Positions 53,218-61,500 of a stretch of DNA of 64,000 bases are shown in pieces. Origin of the DNA: Paractinoplanes abujensis (GTDB taxonomy: Bacteria > Actinomycetota > Actinomycetes > Mycobacteriales > Micromonosporaceae); assembly GCF_014204895.1 (NCBI RefSeq), contig NZ_JACHMF010000001.1:310001-374000 (forward strand), written 5' to 3'. Positions within the stretch are counted from its first letter, which is position 1. Each line of letters begins with the position of its first letter. The position numbers were made by a program, and so were the translations under genes. A model generated the notes under the pieces. The model worked only from the letters and a program-made list of their open reading frames with translations. It was not told the origin of the DNA and ran no database searches.

Positions 53218-53936
53218 GCACGCCGGAGAGCGCGAACAACACGGCGAACGAGCACGTCGACATGGCCGGCTACCTGCTGGAGATGCTCTCCGAGGACGAG
53301 AAGGCCCAGGCCGACACCCACCTGGCGGGCTGCGCCGAATGCCGGGCCGAGCGCGACTCGCTGCGCCAGTGGTCCGACCAGCTCGGCGAGGTGCCCGACG
53401 CGATGCTGCTCGACGGCCCGCCCGACGACGCCGACCTGCTGCTGCAGCGCGCGCTGCGCCAGGTTCGCCGCGAGTCGTCCGGCCGGCGTTACAAGCGGGT
53501 CGCCACGGTGACCTCGATCGCCGCCGCGGTGGCGGCCCTGGCCGTGGTGGGTGGGGTGCTGGTCGGGCGGGGCACGGCCCCGTCACCCGAGCCACTGGCC
53601 CAGCCTACGGCCACCCTGTCGGTGCCGGCCGGGGCGCGGGTCGGCTCGGGAACTGATGCGTCGACCGGCGCGCGGATGGAAGTGGCGGTGACACCGGCCG
53701 CGGGCTGGGTCCGGGTGTCGGCCACGGTCGGAGGGATTCCCGCCGGTCAGAAGTGTGTGATCGAGGTGGTCGGGCGCGACGGTTCCACGGCGGTGGCCGG
53801 CAGCTGGCTGGTGTCACCGGCGGGGGAGTCGGGTGGCACGACGCTGAACGGCAGCGCGCTGATCGACCCCGAGCAGGTCCGGTCCGTGCGCATCGTGAAC
53901 ACCACGGGCACGCAGTTCGTCTCCGTCGACGTCTGA
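53214..53936 (+). CDS. Zinc-finger anti-sigma factor
   Basis: 240 aa. N-terminal zinc-binding HHCC-type motif: HVDMAGYLLEML with THLAGCAECRAE (His, Cys, Cys) at ~18-45. A transmembrane helix at ~95-118 (VTSIAAAVAALAVVGGVLVG) puts the remaining ~120 residues outside. The external part is Ig-like (VAVTPAAGWVRVSATVGGIP and VRIVNTTGTQFVSVDV). Membrane-tethered inhibitor of the upstream sigma factor, released by stress. The stop is followed by a short TGACGTC repeat (53930-53950). Confidence 0.87.
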   Translation: MSTPESANNTANEHVDMAGYLLEMLSEDEKAQADTHLAGCAECRAERDSLRQWSDQLGEVPDAMLLDGPPDDADLLLQRALRQVRRESSGRRYKRVATVTSIAAAVAALAVVGGVLVGRGTAPSPEPLAQPTATLSVPAGARVGSGTDASTGARMEVAVTPAAGWVRVSATVGGIPAGQKCVIEVVGRDGSTAVAGSWLVSPAGESGGTTLNGSALIDPEQVRSVRIVNTTGTQFVSVDV

Positions 53937-53946
53937 CGTCTGACGT

Positions 53947-54558
53947 CTACCGCAGGATGGTCAGGGCCTCGGCCAGGGCGTCCTGCGCGTGGAAGACGTC
54001 CACCTCGTTCTGCTGCAGCGGCCCGCCCGGCTCGGTGAGCCGGGCGGTTTCCGCGCCACCGGCGTAGAACGGCGCGAAGCCCATGTCACGGATCAACGTC
54101 GACGCGGCCACCCGGGCGTCCCGATGATCGCTGCAGACGAACTCGGCCAGCAGCGGGTCATGACCACGACGCCGGTTCAGCGTGGCCGTCGGCAGCGTGT
54201 TGAACGCCTTGGCCCAGTGCGCTTTCGGCGCCATCTGCACAAGCTGCTCGAACCCGCTGGTCTCGCCCATGTGCCCGGTCGGGTTGGTGGCGTCGATGAT
54301 GATTTTGCCGTCGAGCGTCGTGCCCGCCAGTTCGATCGCCTCGTACGCCGACTCCCAGTTGGGCGAGAACAGCACCACGTCGGCGAACTCGGCCGTCTGC
54401 GCGATCGGCAGCGCCTGACCGTGCCCCAGAAGATGGTCCACCACGCCCGCGAGCCGCTCCGGATGCCGCGAGGTCACCGCCACGTCGTGCCCGCTCTCCG
54501 CGCACCACTCGGCCAGCGTCGCGCCGAGCTGACCTGCCCCGATCACGCCGATGTGCAT
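53947..54558 (-). CDS. NADPH-dependent F420 reductase-like protein
   Basis: 203 aa. Rossmann motif IGVIGAGQLGATLAEWC at 3-19, followed by VTSRHPERL for the ribose side. ATNPTGHMG and KAFNTLP match the F420_oxidored domain, whose members reduce NADP+ with F420H2. Some relatives are STEAP-like or other oxidoreductases, so the cofactor is inferred. It ends convergently 10 bp from the anti-sigma gene. Confidence 0.83.
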   Translation of the reverse strand: MHIGVIGAGQLGATLAEWCAESGHDVAVTSRHPERLAGVVDHLLGHGQALPIAQTAEFADVVLFSPNWESAYEAIELAGTTLDGKIIIDATNPTGHMGETSGFEQLVQMAPKAHWAKAFNTLPTATLNRRRGHDPLLAEFVCSDHRDARVAASTLIRDMGFAPFYAGGAETARLTEPGGPLQQNEVDVFHAQDALAEALTILR

Positions 54559-54815
54559 GCACCTAGGGTGCCCGCTTTGCCCGTCTTTTGAGGCCGGCTC
54601 AGGAAAATGCGTCGAATCAATTTCCGGTACGTCCCGGCGACTCGGACAAACGTCTCGAGCCGCCGGCCGTGGTGCGCGACCCGTTCGGCTTGCCCCCTGC
54701 GGCCCGCTGACCGCATGCCGCTTGGAGAACTCGGCGCTCCGCGCGGCGGCGTCGGCCTGCGATGGTCAGCACCGGCCACCTCGCGGTCGGGTGGATGGCC
54801 GGTGCGCGTACGGGG

Positions 54816-56294
54816 TCAGAGGATGCGACGGATGCCGGCTCCGGCGTTGACCAGTGCGGGCACCGCCGCGGTGGGGTCGAGGCGGGTGCGCAGGTCCGGG
54901 GTCCAGCCGGCGTCGGGGATCAGATCGGGGTCGTACGCGGCGTTGTAGGCGGCCACCAGGTCGACCGGCTGGGCGGGCCGGTGCGAGCTCTGCACCAGCG
55001 TGCCCAGCGCCGTGATGCGGGTGCCCTTCCAATAGGCGATCACTTCGGACGGCGGCACGTCGGCGCTGAGCCGGAAGTAGTTGTTCTCGGCGTAGATGCT
55101 CGACTCGACGCCCACCCCCAGCGAGTAGCCGTATTCCTCGTCCGTCGCCGTGTAAAGGTTGTTGAACACGTCGACCTGCCCGAACCGTACGCGGGGAGCC
55201 CGCTGGATCACGTTGCCGAACCGGTTGTGGTGCACGGTGACGCGCAGCTTGCCCACGTCCACGCCGGGCGTGTCGGTCGAGCCGATCAGCATCGTCTTGT
55301 CGTGGTCGTAGTAGTCGTTCCACGACAGCGTGACCAGGTCGGACCCGCGGATGATGTCGGTCGCGCCGTCGTGCACCTGGTAGGGCCGGCCCAAGTACAC
55401 CGGCTGATCCCGGTCGTGGTTGTTGCCGTCGCTGAACGTGTTGTGGTCAAGCCACACGTTGGTCGCGCCGCTGAGCGACACCAGGTCGTAGAGCGAGTTC
55501 CAGTTGCCCGCCGAGCCGTCGGTCGGATCCCAGGCCGGGAAGCAGTCCGCGGCGTCGGTGACCTCCAGATTGCGGACGATCACATTGCTGACGTTGGTGA
55601 GCACCAGGCTGCCGTGCTCGAGCCGGCCCCCGTTGATGCCGACGATCGTCGTGTTGCTGCCGACATTGATCCGGATGTGGTCCGACTGCCGCTTGGCCGA
55701 GCGCACCCGGGCCTCCTCGAGTGGCCCGGTCGGCTTGGTCGCGCGCCCCCAGACGGCCGGGTCGTAGGCGGCCAGGAAGGCGTCGAGCGAGTAGTCCGGA
55801 TCGGCGAAGTCGTCACAGCCGAGGGTGGTGCCCGCGTCGTCGCGGCGCAGGTCGATCCGGCCGCTGATCAGGACGATCTTCGGGGTGGCGTTCTGGCCGT
55901 TGGTCAGCGCGTTCCCGCCCAGGGCGTCGATGAGCTCGGCCCGGTTGCGCACCACCGACACGTCCGCGGCGGCCGCTCCGCCGGTGGTGCCCGCGCCCGA
56001 GGCCGCCCACCCGTCGCCGGCGGCGATGCCCTCCCGCGCGACCCGCAGGGCCGCCTCGGAGACTCGGGGTGCCGCTCCGGCCGGCGCGGGTGCTGCTCCG
56101 GCCGGCGCGGGTGCTGCTCCGGCCGGCGCGGGTGCTGCTCCGGCCGGCGCGGGTGCTGCTCCGGCCGGCGCGGGAGCTGCTCCGGCCGGCGCGGGAGCTG
56201 CTCCGGTCAAAGTCGGGGCCGCTCCGGCCGGCGTGGGGGCCGCCAGGGTGAGAAGCAACGCGGCCATGATCCCGGCCGCGGGAGCTGTGCGCAT
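54816..56294 (-). CDS. Secreted pectate lyase (PL1)
   Basis: 492 aa from the ATG at 56294 (GAGAGGAC upstream). Signal peptide ~1-25, then a (PAPAGAA)-type linker from the 21-bp repeats, then a PL1 parallel beta-helix (~90-492): NVWLDHNTFSDGNNHDRDQ-type motif with Ca2+-binding Asp and QRAPRVRFG with the catalytic Arg. It cleaves polygalacturonate by beta-elimination. It follows the pectinesterase gene on the same strand; esterase first, lyase second is the usual order of action. A LacI-like operator lies 45 bp upstream. Confidence 0.9.
   Translation of the reverse strand: MRTAPAAGIMAALLLTLAAPTPAGAAPTLTGAAPAPAGAAPAPAGAAPAPAGAAPAPAGAAPAPAGAAPAPAGAAPRVSEAALRVAREGIAAGDGWAASGAGTTGGAAAADVSVVRNRAELIDALGGNALTNGQNATPKIVLISGRIDLRRDDAGTTLGCDDFADPDYSLDAFLAAYDPAVWGRATKPTGPLEEARVRSAKRQSDHIRINVGSNTTIVGINGGRLEHGSLVLTNVSNVIVRNLEVTDAADCFPAWDPTDGSAGNWNSLYDLVSLSGATNVWLDHNTFSDGNNHDRDQPVYLGRPYQVHDGATDIIRGSDLVTLSWNDYYDHDKTMLIGSTDTPGVDVGKLRVTVHHNRFGNVIQRAPRVRFGQVDVFNNLYTATDEEYGYSLGVGVESSIYAENNYFRLSADVPPSEVIAYWKGTRITALGTLVQSSHRPAQPVDLVAAYNAAYDPDLIPDAGWTPDLRTRLDPTAAVPALVNAGAGIRRIL
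56074..56241 (-). repeat. 21-bp coding repeats in the pectate lyase linker
   Basis: Eight units of GCTCCGGCCGGCGCGGGTGCT type (plus strand view): six near-perfect at 56074-56199 and two degenerate ones to 56241. Each adds a GAAPAPA-like heptapeptide to the linker between signal peptide and catalytic domain. Copy number may vary. Confidence 0.92.
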
Positions 56295-56338
56295 GACGGG
56301 TCCTCTCCAGCGGCCGGTGACAACCGCAGTGACATGCA

Positions 56339-56352
56339 GGAAAGCGCTTGCC
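56339..56352. promoter_or_regulatory. LacI-type operator upstream of pectate lyase
   Basis: GGAAAGCGCTTGCC, a 14-bp palindrome symmetric at 12 of 14 positions with a central CG, 45 bp before the ATG. It resembles operators of LacI-family sugar repressors. A pectin- or galacturonate-responsive regulator is a reasonable guess. Confidence 0.45.
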
Positions 56353-56435
56353 GCCACGGTCACACGACGGTCGACCCTCGTCAATGGATCCGGCAACGCA
56401 GGAAATTTGCAGTCGCGGGCTCACAGCCGGTCGGG

Positions 56436-56575
56436 TGCTGCGGCAGGTTCGGTTCCCGGATGGCGGTCGGTGCTGCGGCAGGTTCGGTTCCCGGATGGCG
56501 GTCGGTGCTGCGGCAGGTTCGGTTCCCGGATGGCGGTCGGTGCTGCGGCAGGTTCGGTTCACCGGTGCCGGTCGG
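56436..56575. repeat. Four 35-bp tandem repeats between pectate lyase and pectinesterase genes
   Basis: TGCTGCGGCAGGTTCGGTTC repeats every 35 bp at 56436, 56471, 56506 and 56541; the first three units also share CCGGATGGCGGTCGG and the fourth diverges after 21 bp. The last unit overlaps the pectinesterase 3' end (56559). The reading through them in the 264-bp gap is not coding. Confidence 0.9.
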
Positions 56576-57647
56576 GAGCCCAGCCGTCGGCGCCGCGCAG
56601 GAAGGCGGGAACCGTCTGCGTCGCGGCCTCGGCCGGGGTCAGCTGGGGGCGGTCGGCAGTCGGCGTCGCGCCGGGCCCATAGTTGCGGAACTCGGCGAAC
56701 CGGGCGTCCTCCCACGGCCACGTGCCGAAATCGCTCCACGGTGTCGCTCCGATGTGGGCCTCGATGCGGGAGTCGCGGATGACGGTCTGGCCGATCGCGT
56801 CCGGGTCCTGGCTCGGGTGCCACGGGCGGCCCAGGAAGACCGTGCCGGGCGGGGCGTCGGAGGTGAACGCGCACCGGGCGAACAGGAACCCGTGCGGGTT
56901 GCCGATGTCGGTGCTCGGCGCGGTCACGTACCCGTTCGGCACCGATCCCCGGTCGAGCGAGTGCACCCGGCACCGGTCGAAGACGGCTGTGGCGCGCCCG
57001 AAGATGAAGTCGACGTCCCCCTCGACGTAGCACTCCCGGAAGTACGCCCGGGCGATCGTCGCGGCGGCCGGGCTGTTCGCGTACAGGGTGTCCTGATTGC
57101 CGAGGAACCGTACGCGCGTGAACGCCACCCGATCGGCCCGCGTCAGCACGGCGACCGCCTGCCGGTTGGTGATCTCAGGGTGCGCGGCCTCGTCGAAGAG
57201 GTTCGCGAACGTCAGATTGTGCGCGCGGAAGTCCGTACCGTCCACGGTGACCGAGGCGCTGCCTGTCGTCCCCCATGTGCCGCCGGCCGGATGGGGCGTC
57301 CCGTTGGCCCGATCATCGGCGATCACGACGTCGGCCGCGCGCCGTCCCAGCCCGACGATCGTGATCAGTGGCCGGTCCGCGGGAACGACAACCCTTCCCC
57401 TGTACGTCCCCGGCCGCACGGCGATCACGAACGGCGAGTTGTTGCCGGCCGGCACGGCGTCAACGGCTTCCTGAACGCCGGCGAAGTCTCCGCTGCCGTC
57501 TGCGGCCACCAGCACCCGCCGATCGCCCCCGGCCTGCTCGACCCCGTCGGCCACTGCGCCGGGTGACGCGGAAGCCGCCCGCCCGCCGAACAGCGAAGCC
57601 ATCGAGACGGCCCCTACCGAGGCCCCGAGAAACGTCCGCCGCCGCAT
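56559..57647 (-). CDS. Secreted pectinesterase (CE8)
   Basis: 362 aa. RRRTFLG at the start and a hydrophobic stretch to ~28 suggest a Tat signal. CE8 beta-helix with GSGDFAGVQEAVDA (start of the helix), GNQDTLYA (Gln and Asp), GDVDFIFG (Asp) and LGRPWHP (Arg). It removes methyl esters from pectin and precedes pectate lyase. Its last 17 bp lie in the 35-bp repeat, which encodes the final residues. Confidence 0.92.
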   Translation of the reverse strand: MRRRTFLGASVGAVSMASLFGGRAASASPGAVADGVEQAGGDRRVLVAADGSGDFAGVQEAVDAVPAGNNSPFVIAVRPGTYRGRVVVPADRPLITIVGLGRRAADVVIADDRANGTPHPAGGTWGTTGSASVTVDGTDFRAHNLTFANLFDEAAHPEITNRQAVAVLTRADRVAFTRVRFLGNQDTLYANSPAAATIARAYFRECYVEGDVDFIFGRATAVFDRCRVHSLDRGSVPNGYVTAPSTDIGNPHGFLFARCAFTSDAPPGTVFLGRPWHPSQDPDAIGQTVIRDSRIEAHIGATPWSDFGTWPWEDARFAEFRNYGPGATPTADRPQLTPAEAATQTVPAFLRGADGWAPDRHR

Positions 57648-57890
57648 GTCGAATCTCCCACCGATCGGAAAAACCTATGAGGTAAGGCCTTTCCCGACGA
57701 ACCGTAGGCCGCCTTGGAGAAGCAAATCAAGAGAACCGGGCATTCCTGCAAACACTTCGCCCGCAAGCCCAGCTAGACCGTCAAGATCTGCAAACAGCGG
57801 AGACGAACGGTCAGGAGGCGGCGTCGGTCGAAGGCCGGGTGGGTTGGCGGCGGTCGCGGCAATCGGCGCAGCCGAACGGGGCGTGGACCG

Positions 57891-58403
57891 TCAGGAGGCT
57901 GAGTCGGCCAGCTTGCCGAGTTCGCGGTCGAGAGCGTGGCGCACTTCACCGGGTGAGGCGGTGGCGACGTTGCCGGCTCCGGCGTCCGCTCCGACGCTCA
58001 GGAACCGGACCTGCGGGAAGGCCGCGGCGGACTCGGCGACGGCGTCGGTCTGCACCCGGCCGACGGCGACGATGACACCGCACTGGCTTCCGGCCAGGGA
58101 GGTCAGGTGGACGCGAGCGTTCTTCGTGGTCCGGGGGCCGAGAACTGACAGGTACTGCACACGGGTTCGGTGGGTCAGTGAGCTCTCCTGCATCGCCTTC
58201 CACACCGGCTGGGCCTCGGCGCCGGTCACGCCGGCCTCGTCGGTGAGCAGACAGGCGGTGGCGTCGACGAACTCGAACTGCCGGGGCGGCTCCGGCCACA
58301 GCAGCCACGTCGTCAGCCCGGCGACGGCCGCGACGGTCGCCGCCGCGGCCACCCACCACAGGCGCCTGCGGGTGGGCGGAGCCGGAATTGCTCGTTGAGG
58401 CAC
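57891..58403 (-). CDS. Membrane-anchored periplasmic-binding-like protein (BMP-type fragment)
   Basis: 170 aa. Single helix ~15-35 (LWWVAAAATVAAVAGLTTWLL) then an external part with DATACLLTDEAGVTGAEAQPVW, ARVHLTSLAGSQCGVIVAVG and FPQVRFLSVG, resembling the N-terminal half of BMP-type substrate-binding proteins. Too short for a full two-domain binding protein. It may be a sensor or an inactive receptor; no ABC transporter genes lie next to it. Confidence 0.7.
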   Translation of the reverse strand: MPQRAIPAPPTRRRLWWVAAAATVAAVAGLTTWLLWPEPPRQFEFVDATACLLTDEAGVTGAEAQPVWKAMQESSLTHRTRVQYLSVLGPRTTKNARVHLTSLAGSQCGVIVAVGRVQTDAVAESAAAFPQVRFLSVGADAGAGNVATASPGEVRHALDRELGKLADSAS

Positions 58404-58528
58404 CGGCGGATGCTACGTGGGGAAAGCTGTCGAGACAACGCCTTGTGTAGATGCGTCGATGCCTTCATGATCTCTTCGCTGTTGCGTGGCCGCCGCTCAT
58501 CGGTCACGGCAATTCATGGGGGAACTTC

Positions 58529-61500
58529 ATGCGCCGCTGGGTCGGTGTGGTCATTGCTGTGTGCTTGGTCCTGACGGTCGGGCTGCCTCCGGGGGCTGTG
58601 CCCGCCGACGGCGGTTTCCCGCTGAGCGGTTTGCTGAAGTGGCTGGAACAGCCGGTGGCCCTGGCTGACGTGCTGGGCATGCCGGTGCAGCAGACGCCTG
58701 CCGGCCCGGGCGACCGGGGCCATTACGTCTCCGGGGACAAGACCCGCGCCAACGGCGGGTCGGGTCAACCGGCCGGGCGCGGCATCGGAGCGGTCCCCGC
58801 GTCGCTGCCCGAGCCGAAGCAGCCCGGGCCGTGGCAGGCCCCGCCCGCGGCCGGCGCGGACAGTTTCGACGAGAAAACCAGCAAGCGCGTGCCGGAACGA
58901 TCCGGCGAACGGTTCACCGAGTTCAAGAACGCCGACGGGTCGGTCACCCGCCGGCTCTACGGCAGCCGCGTCAACTACCGGGACGCCGAGGGGCGTTATC
59001 AGCCCATCGACACCGACCTGACCCGCCGGGCCGGCCGCATCGAGACGACCGCGAACTCGATCACCGCGAGCCTGGCCCCCGAGGGCACCGACGCGTCGCT
59101 GGCCACGTTGACGACGGCCGCCGGCGACTCCATGGCCTACGGCGTGGGCGGCGCCGTTCCCGCGCCAGTCGTGATCGACGGGTCCGTGGCCACGTACGGG
59201 GAAATCTTGTCCTCGACGGACATCGAAGCGGAATCCCTGGCCGACGGGCTGCGCACCACGATCGTGCTGAAGACGCCGGCCGCGGGTAACGAGTGGGTGC
59301 TCCCGCTGGACCTTGACGGGCTGGCCGTGAGCCGCGGGGCGGACGGCTCGATCACCCTGGCCGACGCCGACGGTGACGTGGCGCTGCGGATGGCGCCGGG
59401 TCACCTGGAGGACGCCCGCATCGATCCGAAGTCCGGTGCGGGCGCCCAGTCGTCCGCGGTGACCTACGACCTGACGACCGTCGACGGCGCTCCGGCGCTG
59501 AAAGTGACGGCCGACCCGGCCTGGCTGACCGACCCGGCCCGCGAATACCCGGTCCGTCTCGGGGCCACGGTGCTGACCGCGAACGCCCGCACCGACACCT
59601 TCGCCGACAGCGACGCCACCACCACCAACCGGGACACCGACGACCTGCCCGTCGGCACCTGGAAGGACAAGGCCACGGTCTCGCGGTCGTTCGTCGGCTT
59701 CGACGCCAAAGCGGCCGACGGTTTCGGGGCGAAGCGGGTCCGCGCCGCGACGCTGCACCTCTACCACTCCTGGTCGGCCGACTGCGGGAACCGGCAGCCC
59801 ATTTCCGTGCGCCGGGTGACCGAGACCTTCAAGGGCGCCGCACCGGCCGACGCCGGTGGCCTGGCCGCCGCCCCCTCGTACTCCGCGCCGATCGGTACCC
59901 TGCGCATCACCGACAGCGAACTGGCGTGCGCCAACGCCGACGCCGACCGCGCTGTCGGCAAATGGTGGAGCGTGCCGCTGGCCCCCGGCGCGGTGGCGAA
60001 CTGGTCGGCCGGGCAGGCCGCCGACGCCGGACTGGCCCTGACCACCTCGGAGAGCGACACCGCGGCGTTCAAGCGGTTCACGTCGGGCAACGTCGAGGCC
60101 GGGGAGTTCCAGCCGTTCGTCGAGGTGACCGCGGCCGCCAACGAGCCGCCGCAGGTCAACGAGCAGTACCCCAGTTACGGCCAGGCGGTGAACACGCTGA
60201 CGCCGGAGCTCCTGGCCGACGCGTCCGACCCGGACGTAGGGCCCAAATCCCTGACGTACACCTTCATCGTCTACGCCAACGACGCCAAGACCGAGCTCTT
60301 CCGGTCGCCGGTGCAGAAGCGCAAGTCATGGGTGATCCCGAGCCGCACAGAGATCAAGTGGGGCGAGTCCTACTACTGGAGCGTGCTGGTCGACGACGGT
60401 GAGGGCACCAACAAGGACGCGCTGTTCAAGAACCTGTTCCTCACTGTCGTGCCGCAGCCGGCCATCACGTCCGGGCTGTCCCAGAACTCGGGTCGCTCGT
60501 TCGACCCGGCGATCGGCAACTACACCACCACGGCCCGGGACGCGGCTGTCACCACGATCGGCCCGCCTCTCGAGATCACGCGGTACTACAACAGCAGCGA
60601 CCCCCGCACCGGTCAGGCCTTCGGCGCCGGTTGGTCCAGCATCCTCGACGCGAAGGTCGTCAACCGCGGCAAGACGGCCGTCGTGACCTATCCGGACGGG
60701 CGTGAGCTGGCGTTCGGTCGTGACTGGGAGCTCGCCATCGGCAGCACCACGTGGACCTCACCGGCCGGACGCGGGACCGTGCTGAGGTCGATCACCGGCG
60801 GCTACCAGCTGTGGGAGAAGGACGGCACGCAGTACGAGTTCCTGCAGAACACCTCGACCGGTGTCCGATCGCTGAGCGGGGTCAAGGACGTCTTCGGCCG
60901 CGAGCTGAAGCTCAAATGGACCGGCAACCAGGTCACCGAGCTGGAGTCCGCGTCCGGGCGGAAGCTGTATGTCGAGTGGAAGACCGAACTGAGCCCGCCC
61001 CGTGTGAAAGCGGTCCGTACCGACGTGGTGAACAACGCCGCGAACACGTGGGCCTACAACTACACCGATGCCGGCGGCCTGATCTCGGTCTGCCCGCCGG
61101 CCGCCGACAGCAAATGCCACACCTACCAGCACACCGACGGCTCGCTCTACCCGACGGCGGTGAGCAACTCCCAGCCCAGCTCGTACTGGCGGCTGAACGA
61201 GGCCGGCGGCGCGGTCGCCGCCAGTTCGGTGCTTGAGAACGCCGGCACCGATCGGGGCAGCTACGTCGACGTCAACTACAGCGTCGACGGCCCGCTCGCC
61301 GGCACGGCCTCCCGGGCGACCGGCTTCAACGGGGCGTCGTCGAAGGTCGTGGTGCCGGCCAAGCTGGCCGGGGACGCCTCGAACCAGGCGATCAGCATGT
61401 GGTTCAAGGCCGACGCGAGCACCCGGGCCCGGGTGCTGTACGGGCAATCGTGGCAGAGCAACGCCAACGATCGCACCAGCTCCGGCTACAACCCGACGCT

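Noticed and set aside
53930..53950. TGACGTC repeated three times
   Set aside because: Very short and at the junction of convergent genes; probably simple slippage without function.
54762..57566. Plus-strand frame of 934 codons over the pectin genes
   Set aside because: Antisense shadow of two clear enzymes with catalytic motifs.
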